A DNA stretch of 64,000 bases from positions 124,001-188,000 of the forward strand of contig JAQGDQ010000305.1 of NCBI GenBank assembly GCA_030141605.1, given 5' to 3'. Under the pieces are notes generated by a model that was given only the letters and a program-made list of their open reading frames with translations, was not told where the DNA came from and searched no databases. This DNA is from Tubiluchus corallicola (lineage: Eukaryota; Priapulida; Priapulimorpha; Priapulimorphida; Tubiluchidae). Position 1 is the first letter of the stretch, and the number at the start of each line of letters is the position of its first letter. The position numbers and the translations under genes are program-made. This document shows positions 27,101-36,738 of this stretch, piece by piece.

Positions 27101-27723
27101 AGTAAGTTTGGTTGCACCTAAAATGTGTGACAATATGTGTAGCATTGTATGTGTACTTAGTGAGTGAGTAACGAGATATTCTCAGTAAGTAGTAGCATTA
27201 GTTTCAATTATTGGAACTCTTCTTAAATGTGAAATGAGCAAACTGATTAGCTCTTGTAAGGCACTATTAGTTAGAATGCTTCGATGTTTAAGCCGACCAC
27301 CAAGGTAAAGAAATTTAATGCAAAATATAAGAAATAAAAGATCTCTTTATTTGCAGTCATTTGTCATTGATGCTAAAATCTTGAATAACCCAAGAGTCAA
27401 CAGTCAAGTAACTGACGTTTTTTGTATTGATGTATGGCAATTGACCCATACATTAAAATTAATTTTACCTCCTGCTTTCAATTATGTAGCTGTTTGATGA
27501 TTGGTGAAACTATTTAAATGCAGAGGTGAAAGTTCCAAAATTCTTCTAACTAGACATTTCTTGATGAAAGGAATGAACAAGTATACTGATCTTGTCTGTT
27601 TAATGAATGCACTGTCTTCCTTTTTAGATGCTTAAGCAACATCTTCTTCAGTATAAAGAGTTTCTCACGGACAATCCTCTTGGCTTTAGTTTGCACGAGG
27701 ATATTCAAGAACCTCTGTTATAG
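7247..27723 (+). CDS. RPAP1: RNA polymerase II-associated protein 1 (RPAP1), 26 exons
   Basis: Exons: 7247-7415, 7802-7918, 8644-8684, 9469-9772, 10293-10445, 10561-10794, 11612-11718, 11809-11910, 12719-12820, 13524-13691, 14257-14403, 14923-15127, 15970-16225, 17202-17372, 18978-19182, 19662-19771, 20357-20549, 21063-21209, 22061-22185, 22955-23161, 23988-24113, 24700-24863, 25163-25292, 26221-26386, 26661-26927, 27628-27723. All are GT-AG, phases agree and the total is 1403 codons plus stop (human about 1393). The start MSRRPKPGETENDLLRFQ is typical. The RPAP1_N motif (IHEENISRIAKMNTDEILQE, then DPKILEFLRSRR) is near residues 223-270; the RPAP1_C region (ARFDFEGNL, GLHHHGEEPE, GYSIEELFHLTRS) is near 379-443. 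The rest is helical repeat, including LKLLRVLAMAGRN, RELYPVIM and LLEHFESISFGDLLF. RPAP1 helps RNA polymerase II assembly and nuclear import and links it to Mediator. The acceptors at 15970 and 20357 were chosen by phase and homology and are the least certain. Confidence 0.95.
8108..8225 (+). mobile_element. 5S rRNA-derived SINE (RPAP1 intron 2)
   Basis: AAAGTTAAGCAATGCTGAGC, CTGGTCATTG and GATGGATGACCATCGGG follow the order of the 3' half of 5S rRNA, including the internal promoter region. It is diverged and lacks the 5' half, so it is a SINE head, not a functional 5S gene. A second copy is at about 43066. Confidence 0.7.
12120..12325. repeat. (TC)n microsatellite and pyrimidine-rich tract (RPAP1 intron 8)
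   Basis: About 60 bases of nearly pure TC, then degenerate CT-rich sequence ending in a short GT run. The serine-leucine ORFs across it are artefacts of the repeat. Confidence 0.95.
15470..15900. other. Unassigned stretch in RPAP1 intron 12
   Basis: Somewhat higher GC than the surrounding intron, with open frames broken by stops on both strands (minus 15598-15813; plus frame around 15520-15740). It looks like a decayed element or pseudogene fragment, but no motif could be named. Confidence 0.25.
17414..17832. repeat. Tandem duplication of about 200 bp (RPAP1 intron 14)
   Basis: Unit 1 (17414-17613) and unit 2 (17614-17832) share ACAAAGCAAA, ATCTAACGAGTTGTGAAATG, GAGCAGTAT, TGCTTCAGAAAATTATTAGC and ACGAAACAAACATAAAAAAG in the same order. 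The copies have diverged by substitutions and a small insertion in unit 2. Confidence 0.85.
20770..20960 (+). mobile_element. SINE-like fragment (RPAP1 intron 17)
   Basis: CCTTGAGCAAAGTTGCTTTC followed by CTGGTGCTCTTTGGTGG resembles the conserved body found in many animal SINEs. No promoter head was recognised, so the call rests on resemblance only. Confidence 0.3.
22484..22556. repeat. CT-rich microsatellite (RPAP1 intron 19)
   Basis: Runs of CTCTCT passing into CCCTCC and CCATCCATC units; intronic. Confidence 0.85.
23186..23240. repeat. (GT)n microsatellite (RPAP1 intron 20)
   Basis: GT dinucleotide run with scattered GC and TA interruptions just after the exon ending at 23161. Confidence 0.9.
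24366..24437. other. Intronic stem-loop of about 72 nt (RPAP1 intron 21)
   Basis: ACAAAAGAACCAAT (24374-24387) pairs perfectly with ATTGGTTCTTTTGT (24416-24429). The stem extends outwards (AATCA with TGATT) and inwards (ATAAACA with TGTTTAT). Size and shape resemble a microRNA precursor, but a tiny palindromic element would look the same. Confidence 0.35.
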
Positions 27724-28800
27724 TCATGGACTCATATATAGCCGTCATTGTGCGACACTAATCCAAAGAAAGGCAGAGAACAACCAGAGAACTTTCACTG
27801 TATATTCTTATTAATGTATATATGCAATTATATACGTGTGTGTACGTATGTAATGATTTTTGTTTTCACTTCATCCAAGCAACCAAGCAATGCATTTGGT
27901 GATTTTTTGTGTATCTTGTAAACAAATTTAGAAACATTTCCTAAAATTGTTTGAACTGACTTTGTATGCTTCTTTTCAACAATCCTATTCTAATGTACAC
28001 TGTATTTGAAAGCAAACATAAGTTCTGACATGTTCCACAGGTGCTACACTTGTTTGCCAAATCAGCAACAACTGGCAATCACAGCAGCAAATGATTCATT
28101 GAACCATGTGAAGTTTTGCATACCAAATCTTTGCACATCTGATAGGCTAGTTGAAATGCCGGCTATCAGTTTTTCAACTGAGCAGGGCAATTTTCGTGAC
28201 TTTTTCTTCTGACTGTTATACATTGCAGATAACAGATTTTCTGTCTGCTGCATGATTGAGCAGTAAACAGTCAAACATTTATTACTACAACGTGCCCTTG
28301 TAAGCGAAGAAAAGTGACTAAACTTCCAACGAGAATTGGCAGATGGCACTATTTCTGACATCTACATTTTAAGAAGGAAACAGCTAATTGACACATTTGT
28401 AAATATTGTAAAAGAAAGTTTTATTATTGACATATGTTGTAATATCTACATGCTTAAATGATTTGCAATGTTTAGTTCATATTATTGGGGTACTGAAATT
28501 TTCAATGGTATAACTCAATTGCAAACTAAGCCTACATCTGCTTACATAGATACAAAAATTCTTTCTAATGATTATAATAAATACCACATGTTAATTAGCG
28601 ATTTGGCATATTGCGTAACAGTTTTAATAGCAGCAAACATATCTTCCTGTTTGTAATTTTTGACAGTTGTAGTAACATTCTGTTAGCTATACTTTTTAAC
28701 GTTGTATCAAAAATGTGCCATGTTATTTATGTGTAATTCTTCGCCTGCAACTAGAGGCCTATTTATTTAGATATATATTTCAAAATAAAAGATTTATAGT
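27724..28800 (+). terminator. RPAP1 3' UTR with candidate poly(A) signals
   Basis: The stop codon is at 27721-27723. AATAAA hexamers occur at 28576-28581 and 28784-28789, the second followed by T-rich sequence. ORFs on both strands at 28006-28361 overlap each other and show no recognisable domain. Confidence 0.5.
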
Positions 28801-28849
28801 CATTTTCATCATCTCTTTCAAACTGGAGTTGCTAGAAGATGGTAAAAGG

Positions 28850-28915
28850 GATTGCGAGTGAGAGAGAGGGGGAAGGAAATCAGGGAAGGAAAGAGGAGAC
28901 AAAGAGAGATATACC
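28850..28915. repeat. Purine-rich (GA) tract
   Basis: GAGAGAGAG and GGAAGGAAA type sequence downstream of RPAP1; low complexity, no gene. Confidence 0.8.
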
Positions 28916-29274
28916 AGGTGTAGAAATTAGACTTGTTTTTCAGTCATGCATGCGTCTAATATAAATTCATAAAGACGCTTCTCGAAGTAAAATTTTCATT
29001 GAACTCCAAAGCAAACATTCTTACAAAGTATGCACAAAAATTCCACAACAGCTTTAGCAAAATAAATACATACAATTGCTGGCTGCTATATGCATATATG
29101 CACGGGTGTTTTGTGTGTATCCAAATTTTTATAATCATCAAAAAACTATGATTTTGAATTACCAGTCAAGCAGGTAACTTCGTTTTCATTCACTGCTTTC
29201 GTCATATGAGATTAGGCGATCTGAAAATATATGCGAAATTATAAATGCTCTAAAAAATGCAAAATTAGTAAGTA

Positions 29275-29400
29275 TGAAAATTTTCACTCAAATGGGACTC
29301 GAACTAAGACAGTCTGCTTCTCAGGAGCTATACTACCTATCATGACACGAAGGTACTGTTAAGTACACTCTCCGTCACTAGAAGTCTATGAATGTGGAAT
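29275..29400 (-). mobile_element. tRNA-derived SINE fragment
   Basis: On the minus strand, AGTTCGAGTCCCAT is a good RNA polymerase III B box, preceded by GGTAGTATAGCTCCTGAGAA in roughly A-box position. The acceptor stem does not pair well enough for a working tRNA, so a SINE head or tRNA-like relic is more likely. Confidence 0.4.
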
Positions 29401-29646
29401 CACAGCGCGCACCTTAGCAAGACAGTGTGAGATCAATCCAAGAATCGCACGATTTCAAGCAATACTAAATTAGAAAGTCTGGAAGAAAGTTTGCATTTTA
29501 CTTTGACTTGAGTTGTCGGGCAACTACGCTAACTACTACATTACTACTTTACAAGCTCCTGGGAACCACAACTGTGTGAAATCACTGTACGGTGTCAGTC
29601 ATGTCATGAAAGTTACCATCTTTTTGTGGCACATTTATAAGAAAAT

Positions 29647-29887
29647 TCAGCAGTACATACAGAATACTTCACCTTGTCTCACAAAAACGGCACCGAATAT
29701 ACTGCGTAAGCGATACGGAGTTTTGCATAAATGAGATATGGTCACTAGATCCTGAATAAAGAAATTTGGTGTTTCCGGTAGACACTGGTTGTGTAACATT
29801 TGTGCCGCCTGGGCTGCTACTTGAGTCAACACCACATCTTTGTGTGTGGAATAATTTATAAAACTTAGCGGTGTAGTAGGAGGACAA
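29647..29887 (-). CDS. Unassigned exon-like open region
   Basis: Two overlapping minus-strand frames are open here. One reads GGTNVTQPVSTGNTKFLYSG with serine-rich flanks and ends at a possible donor (GAGACAAG then GTGAAG). The other reads LHNQCLPETPNFFIQDLVTI. No family is recognised. It may be an exon of the same unit as the 30135-30647 ORF, as strand and order fit, but this is speculative. Confidence 0.25.
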
Positions 29888-30134
29888 TTTTTTGTGGAAT
29901 TAATTTCGACACAAATGTTCTTCGGTTTTTTTGAATCAGTATGTTATGAATTCCTAATCTAATCGGTATTTTAGAGGTTTGTGTCAGATGTAGGCTTATT
30001 GTCTACGCATGCGTTTGTAGGATACATATTTTCTATGATACATTTTTGGTACAAAGTACGGAAATTGTTACACACATTGCATCTTTAACTTGCATATAAT
30101 CATCATACAAATATTGCCCACATGCCACTATTGT

Positions 30135-30647
30135 TTAATCTAATACTGCCGAATATATAAAAATTCTAGCAAGCTGTACTTTAACATTATCTATAAGAAT
30201 TAACACAAGTAATGAGTCTATTGCTGAATTATCACTCAGAACCAAACGGTTGATCCTGCCGAGAAGGCAGGTCTGTTTTTGCTGAAAATTTGGACTGTAT
30301 ATGGCCTGCGTGAACAGACTGTGGGAACGTCTTGGTTGAGGAGCGTCTTTTAACTGCTTGTCACAGCCGCTAATATATACTTTTCGATTTGGCAGAAATA
30401 TATCAGTCATTAATAACTTGATAACCCCTATAACCAGTATAATTAATTGGTTAACTATACTGAGTTGGGAATATGGATACTTGATTAAAACATCCTGTCT
30501 GTCCTTACTGTTATTGCAAACTAGAATGGAAGCACTAATGTGCTTCGATCCAGCATGCGCTACTAGTTCACTTCCATAAGAAAATCTTGGGAAACATTTA
30601 CGGTTTTCATGATCTGTTTTTTTTTCGTTATAGTTAATATTGCGCAT
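30135..30647 (-). CDS. Hypothetical protein, 170 residues (unassigned ORF)
   Basis: Uninterrupted ORF of 170 codons from an ATG at 30647. In this AT-rich sequence such a length is rare: only RAD51C is longer, and most of the other longest ones contain real exons. The protein has a hydrophobic stretch near the middle (QLIILVIGVIKLLM) and a basic, polar C-terminal half (DAPQPRRSHSLFTQAIYSPN). No motif or family is recognised. Acceptor-like sites inside it could mean it is part of a spliced gene rather than a single exon. It diverges from the 30791 ORF across 143 bp. Confidence 0.3.
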   Translation of the reverse strand: MRNINYNEKKTDHENRKCFPRFSYGSELVAHAGSKHISASILVCNNSKDRQDVLIKYPYSQLSIVNQLIILVIGVIKLLMTDIFLPNRKVYISGCDKQLKDAPQPRRSHSLFTQAIYSPNFQQKQTCLLGRINRLVLSDNSAIDSLLVLILIDNVKVQLARIFIYSAVLD

Positions 30648-30790
30648 TCTTAGGCCAGATTCATTTAACGAGCGCGGTCCATTTAACGGGCATATTTGAT
30701 GGTTGTATTACGAACGTAACAAATCAGGTTCCGATACCACGTAATCGTCCGTAGTATCTTTGCTCTAAATTTCAGGCACCTAAGATAAAA

Positions 30791-31153
30791 ATGCGGCATA
30801 TGATAGCCTTTAATGATAATTGTGCCACCATGATGACACGGGAGCTACCGATATCCAAAAAAACATTGGATTTGTTATATCGGATTGTAATATTACATGT
30901 ACTTCATAGAATGACACACTTGGAATACATACCTAAATATTATGGCATTTTGAATAAACTTGTGTGTAACCAATATCACACACACAGTGATGTTTGTTAT
31001 AAGGATAAGTATTTGAGACGGAATCTTGGTCACAAACGCTGTAGTCATCCACACACTGGGCACTCGTTAGACACTGATCTCCTAAATATGCGTCTGAAAA
31101 GAAAAAAGAAACACGGAGCTGCCAGAGGAAAATTGACCATTTGGTGGATATGA
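30791..31153 (+). CDS. Hypothetical protein, 120 residues (unassigned ORF)
   Basis: ATG-initiated ORF of 120 codons in AT-rich DNA. It has a mid-region rich in aromatic and basic residues, a His/Cys-rich part (residues about 81-92, RCSHPHTGHSL) and a lysine-arginine-rich C-terminus (RLKRKKKHGAARGK). No signal peptide, membrane segment or domain is recognised. An AATAAA lies near 31505. It may be a real small gene or the remains of a mobile element. Confidence 0.25.
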   Translation: MRHMIAFNDNCATMMTRELPISKKTLDLLYRIVILHVLHRMTHLEYIPKYYGILNKLVCNQYHTHSDVCYKDKYLRRNLGHKRCSHPHTGHSLDTDLLNMRLKRKKKHGAARGKLTIWWI

Positions 31154-31739
31154 CGAATTTAAATTACATACATTTTTGCCTTTGGCTAATTATTTTTTGC
31201 CTGAGAGAGTCTTAATAATATGAGCTTTGTGATACAGAAATCAATTTTGAGATGCTAGTCAGGTTATATGTGACACGATTATTGTAACTTGATTGTGTAA
31301 TTCGGAAGATAATCATGAGTTATAACTTTCTTAAAATTTTTATGCGTGTAAAGCGGCAGACTGATTATTAGTGTAGAGTGTCCACTCTATTTTGTAGTAT
31401 GTGTTTAATGTACGCCAGAATCTTCGTATTTAGGTCAGAGTATAGTTTTATTTGTAAAAAGCGTCTTTATTATGTAGAACAAAAATACCGAGTGCACCGA
31501 AATTGAATAAATATTATCTCCGTGACAAAGATTTTGAAAATAAAACATTGAATTGATGAGATGAGAGATTTTCGAGGCTTGCAGTAAATAGAGGGCTTGC
31601 AGTAAAATAGTTTAAACTTTGAACTATGCTTAAATTATATTCTTGCAGGGTGTATTCTGTGTTATTTTCGCCTTCCTTTGACATAAAAAATGTTGGCTAA
31701 AGTTTAAAATTCCCACACATAAGAAATTAGCTCATGAAG

Positions 31740-31806
31740 CGGATTAGGGTTAGGATTTGGAATAGGGTTACGGCTAGGGTTGGGTGGGTTAGGGTTAGGG
31801 TTAGTG
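31740..31806. repeat. Interstitial TTAGGG-type telomere-like tract
   Basis: Degenerate units (TTAGGG, TAGGGT, GGTTAGGA) ending in two perfect GGTTAGGGTTAGGGTTAG copies. It is the metazoan telomere motif at an internal site. It argues weakly against insects, whose usual motif is TTAGG. Confidence 0.8.
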
Positions 31807-32204
31807 TATTTAAGTTGTGTGGGGAATTATAAACTCCTTCCAAAATCTTCCCTTACACATAGATTTTATAATACAAAGAAGCTTTTATATTTACAATTAA
31901 AATACAGTTTAACTTTGATAAGCCAGGGTTAATAAAGTCTATATTCAAGAAGAATTAATCTCAGTAGCCGCGAATGAGTTGGAGAAAGAAGACACCAGAA
32001 ACCAGTTTTACATTTACGCAGTATTTCAAAAGCTTTGCAGACATTGTAGTACCTTACCTACGAAGCTGAATGGCCTTTGCTAATAACCCACACCAATTCT
32101 GTTTATATTGAAAATTAGTTTGTTAATATATTATCGTGAAACAATACACCTGCATAATAATAATAGTTGTGCTAGATATTATTCATAATATTTTTCCTAA
32201 GCTG

Positions 32205-32435
32205 ACCTGCACTAGAATTAATAATAAGTCAAGACAGTAATACTGGTATCAATTAGACCTAAAGTATTTGACACACTATATTAATTAGGTCACAAGATGC
32301 TTCTCCATTTTGGTAATATTTATTCCAGATTAGCTATATACCTAATGGTTTTGGCTACGAAAAATTATTAATAAGACCATACAGGTATCAATTAGACTTT
32401 CTGCATTAATTAGATCGTAAGGCCCTTCTTTATTA
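32205..32435. promoter_or_regulatory. Duplicated ATTA-rich block upstream of the secreted-peptide gene
   Basis: Two copies (about 32215-32295 and 32365-32425) share AATAATAAG or ATTAATAAG, then GGTATCAATTAGAC, then ATTAATTAG followed by GTC or ATC, in the same order. ATTA and TAAT cores are homeodomain-type sites, and the block lies 130-350 bp upstream of the ATG at 32568. A regulatory role is inferred. Confidence 0.35.
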
Positions 32436-32567
32436 GGCAGCAACATAAGGGTGGAAGTCAAAGCAAATGCATTTAAAAGAGGAATTTAACGCAGAGTGGA
32501 TATCATATCACATCTGCTTTCCACCGAGGAAATTCTTCACTGCTCATAGTACATTCGTCTATTCATC

Positions 32568-33901
32568 ATGCACAAATCAGGAGTGATTGCAGTGGCTCTG
32601 CTTGTTATATTCCTTGTGTGTAAGTACAACTACTTTTAATAGTAATACAGGTTCATGCTAATAGGACATTTCTGATAGCTGTGTAATATGCACTGATATC
32701 TAAAGGCAATAAACTACCTGAATTGTCAATATCAATTTGTGGTTTTATACGTGATTTTAGTTATTGAGTTAATAGTAAGACTTGTAGTGCTTTTGAGATA
32801 AATAGACTTGACGCGCAACCGACCTCCGTAGAAATATCTGTTTAATATTCTACATAGCAGAAATTTGCATGGAATTTTTTGTTTCAGTGAGTACACAAGA
32901 GACTGAAGCACGTCGTGTTGTAAGTATCTTTCAGTTGTGAGCTTAGCTGGTTTCATGCAAAGTCTTGTTTTATTATTTATAAATTATTATTGTCTCAATT
33001 CCATAGATTTTATTACTTGTGCATATTTTTGGAGACTTGTAGGTATAGGCCTGCAATATCATAAGTGCACTACGGGTATTGTAAATGCACGTGTTAGTAG
33101 GAATTATAGGAAGTATTAAATGACTGAATTTACCGATTAAATTAATGAATGAATTAATCAACGCACTAAGGAATGAGTGAGGCGAAATTGAATGAGTGAA
33201 TACATGCGTTAATGTACGTTCAGATATATTTGCAAGTGCTCCCACGATGTTGCACTTTTGATCCGTAACAAAAAACTTGGTTGTATGAAAGTACATGTCC
33301 TCTAATAACAAAAACGCTTGCAAATGTAAAAAACAATAGGGTTAAATGGGATGAAGGCTACAAAATGGTAAATACTGAGACTGAGAAGTGAAACTAAGCA
33401 TAGCTGCGCATACAAACGCAGTAGTAATATACCGTAGTATATATAATAATAATTTATTATTTGACAAAAGTTATATACAATCCCTCTATTTGTACGGAAT
33501 GCGTGAATAATGCTAGCGTTAATTAATTAACATTTATAATGCGTTAATTAACTGATTTGCGCAAAAGGAGCAATGATATACTGATTTCAATTTTTTGGCA
33601 TTTTGTAGCATTTTTTGGCATTCTGTGGCATTTTTTGGCCTTATCTCAGTAGTTTCTGAGACGCGTAATGATGTGATAAAATAGATCTTTATTTCCAAAA
33701 GAGAAACAGCATACAACGGAAAATAAATTTCATTTTCATTTTCATTTTTAGGCTGGTCGCAGAACAGTTGTTGCTGGTTCCCGGGGAGCGGCATCCAGAA
33801 CAGTTGTGGGTGGTCGCCGGGGCGTGGCGGCTAGGGGACGTAGAATCTACCGAGACTTGAGCGAACTTGAAGATGAAGACGACTCGTATGAAGATGAATA
33901 G
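32568..33901 (+). CDS. Small secreted Arg-rich/acidic peptide precursor (77 aa, 3 exons)
   Basis: Exons 32568-32619, 32888-32919 and 33752-33901 have good GT-AG sites and matching phases (1, then 0), giving 77 codons plus stop. Residues 1-25 form a signal peptide (core VIAVALLVIFLVL, cleavage likely after TEA25). Residues 26-62 contain 12 arginines and no acidic residue, with a 12-residue tandem repeat (TVVAGSRGAASR then TVVGGRRGVAAR) and Gly-Arg-Arg at 30-32, 49-51 and 57-59. Residues 63-77 carry 10 Asp/Glu of 15. Cationic core plus anionic tail is the layout of several invertebrate antimicrobial-peptide precursors; GRR is also a classic cleavage and amidation site of neuropeptide precursors. 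There is no cysteine. I recognise no family. An AATAAA follows at 34359. The coding assignment is firm, the function open. Confidence 0.8.
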
Positions 33902-34358
33902 TTGCAAAACAGTTTGAACATGGACTGGTTATACATACAACCTCATGGAGAAAAAGTTGGACTTTGACTGGGAAATCTACAATATCAGACATTCTAGCCC
34001 GTATCACCTGTCATTCTAGGCACATCTCACCTGTGTGAATTAAGTTAAATTCATTCTGGTGCAAAGCACCAAAACACGTGAAATACTGTTCACGTAATAA
34101 TACTATCATATTAAAGAAATTTACTGGAACAATTACACTGGTTGGTGTTTTTTTTTTGGGGGGGGGGAGGGCGGAATTGACTGACTATATTTCAATTGTA
34201 TTGCTTTTTGTAATTGTGCATTTAATTTTTATCAAATATATTTTTATAATGATTGACTGTCTATATAGGCCGGCCTATATGTTTTAGCTTTTTCCGTGGT
34301 GTTTTGTCTAATTTTTTAACTACACATTTTTTAGTATTTGTATCTGTATTACTTTATG

Positions 34359-34364
34359 AATAAA
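34359..34364 (+). terminator. Poly(A) signal of the small secreted-peptide gene
   Basis: AATAAA about 460 bases after the stop at 33899-33901, on the same strand. Confidence 0.5.
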
Positions 34365-34555
34365 TAGCTAAATTTAAAATAGTTTCTTATAATGTGTTTC
34401 AATTGATTTCAATATTTGAGTATTTTCAGTATGTCAGATGTTCTATGCATAGGGAACACATGCCCACAAATAAGCTATTAACAAGGTGTCTGAATAACGG
34501 TTATTCCACAGTGATTCAACATAAGCTAGAAGTCGTCCATTTTGAGCATCTTGGC

Positions 34556-34622
34556 CATGAACGTTGGCCATTCATTTTTCATGCATAAGAGGAACGGATG
34601 TTCAGATTCATCAGTTAATGCT
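34556..34622. repeat. Dispersed direct repeat, copy 1
   Basis: GAACGTTGGCCATTC through GCATAAGAG, ACGGATGTTCAGATTCA and CAGTTAATGC matches 36672-36738 in the same orientation. The two copies flank about 2 kb of repeat-rich DNA. Confidence 0.7.
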
Positions 34623-35576
34623 GTGATCAGTGTAATGTCCTGTGGCAATGAAACACCTCTCGCAGAATCAAAGTGAACAGTAAACTCAACAGATAACATT
34701 ACCAAAATTAAACATCACTTTCCAGAAAATAACACAACACTTTACCAAAGCAAGATTTCCAGCACGTTCGAGTGATACAAGGAAACTCGGTCATTAGTCA
34801 TGGTTAACTACATAAGTGTTCTCTTTTGGCCTACTTAGTGGACAGCAGGATTGCCTTAGTCCAATAATGTTCCCAAGGTTCCTATCAAACTGGTAATTCT
34901 TAGATTATAAACTGAAGGAAATTTTCAGAGTTTGCCATAGCAATGACGGCTTCTCGCTTCCAGTCTCCTTTGTGAACGGAAGCGACATAATCCATTATCA
35001 AAGACGAATTCAAGGATGTCGACGTTTTCAACGGAGCAAATGTTATTGTGCCACGAATATTATTTCAGCAATCCGATTATAAGTGAAGGATGATGTTGCA
35101 CCAGTGAGTAAAGATATTATAGTGTTGACCAAGATTGTCCTCAGGCAGCAGGAACAACTCATTAATTGATCGACGCTCATCATAGCAAAAAAACTAAATG
35201 TGATACAATACAGTTTATATTCGACTGTTTCAAACATTGGCTTCTCTACCCTTTCCCTCGCATGCTCAATAACTGTATGTCTAAATCTATCTAAAGATAT
35301 ATAGAATTATCTATATATCTACAAATATTTACATCTGGGCCACGGAAGCTAGTAAACCACTCAGAGATGAGATCTATGTGAGATACCTTCATAGTATAAT
35401 GATAACGATTCACGTTTGGACAAAGTTACATCTGAAAATTGCTACTTTCTATTCATAAGTTATGTACAGACATTGTTAACTTTGCGCAAAGATAGTGATT
35501 TACAAACATAAAAGAATCTGGCTTCGTTTGATAAACTATTGTTTTATAAAGTTTCTCCCAAAAAAAGTATTTCAAA

Positions 35577-35777
35577 ATGTTGAAGATGGAAATTGACATT
35601 TTCACGACAAAAGATAAAGTTCACAATGGCAATTATGAAGAATTAGTTTGCTACTTAATTCATTACTTGCATACAAACTCGGATAAGAGAACTGTAAAAA
35701 GAAATAAACTAAATACGGTTAAACCAACTTTATTACAAGACAACATCAAAAATATAAACTTTGATATAGCAGCGTAG
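35577..35777 (+). other. Short ORF of uncertain status
   Basis: A 66-codon ORF starting MLKMEIDIFTTKDKVHNGNY, lysine- and asparagine-rich like its AT-rich surroundings. It has no recognised domain and is probably chance. Confidence 0.12.
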
Positions 35778-35943
35778 AAAAGCTAACAAAATTATTACTC
35801 TGAGACCTTCACTGATACTCCTCGCTTTTAGGTCGTTCTACTTATTCACTGTTCAATGCATCACCAGCAAAAGATTTTGAGCACCTGCGATATGAATTGA
35901 AGTGTAAAATAATAATGCGGACAAATTAAGTGCCCAGTGACGC

Positions 35944-36668
35944 ACATGTCTTTGCCAGTACGGCATTTTGCCGTTATATTATTTCGCCAGGGTATTATTT
36001 TGCCGGTGGATATTAGAAATAGTACAATACATATTTAAACAGTGCCATCTTCGCCAGTGTAATATACTAAAAATGACCCATGTTTGTGAGAGACTAGGTA
36101 CCTTTCTATAAAATTCTTCGTGAAATACGCACAGTATCGCTTTTTAACCCTTTCATGACTGTGTTTAGAATGTGTTCAACTGCTAATATTCAATGTGTGA
36201 GGTTTACTAGTGTCTTGCAGTTTTTTTTCAAAAAAAGTCTCCTCTCCCATGAAGAAAGACACTAGTAAACCTCACACATTGAATATTAGCAGTTGACACA
36301 TTAGCACATTCTAAACACAGTCATGAAAGGATGAAAAGTGATAAAAGACTGCGTCACACACTCACAGAAAGCGAAATTTAAAACCTATGCAAAAATAACT
36401 TCATCGTTTATATGATGTATGGGACATTCCTGATCATTGTCGAATTAGTTCATCAAGATCACGTTTGATGTTATCGAAATCGGGCGTCAGAAATGATAGA
36501 CTGGCAAAATGATAGACCGACGAAATGAAGCACTAGCAACGAGATAAACTGGCGAAATGATAGAGCAGCGAAATGACATACTGACAAAATAATGCACTGG
36601 TGAGAAAGTAGACTGGCGAAGCGAAATGACAGACCGACGAAACGATGCACTGACGAATTTTACCAGGT
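35944..36668. mobile_element. Composite palindromic repeat with GAAATGATAGACTGGC-type units
   Basis: The right part (about 36480-36668) is a degenerate tandem of GGCGAAATGATAGAC-like units. The left part (about 35950-36060) holds the same units inverted (ATTTCGCCAG, CATTTTGCCG). Between them is a long hairpin: arms 36149-36215 and 36256-36330 are reverse complements (CATGACTGTGTTTAGAATGT and its complement), apart from a small insertion in the right arm. This looks like a non-autonomous foldback element. Another copy of the tandem units is at 58788-58935. Confidence 0.65.
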
Positions 36669-36671
36669 ACA

Positions 36672-36738
36672 AACGAACATTGGCCGTTCACTTTCTAGGC
36701 ATAAGAGTAAACGGATATTCAGATTCAGCAGTTGAATA
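36672..36738. repeat. Dispersed direct repeat, copy 2
   Basis: GAACATTGGCCGTTC, GGCATAAGAG, ACGGATATTCAGATTCA and CAGTTGAATACG parallel the copy at 34556-34622. Confidence 0.7.

Noticed and set aside
28006-28361. ORFs of 68 and 99 codons on opposite strands
   Set aside because: They overlap each other in the RPAP1 3' UTR, show no domain and have no splice context.
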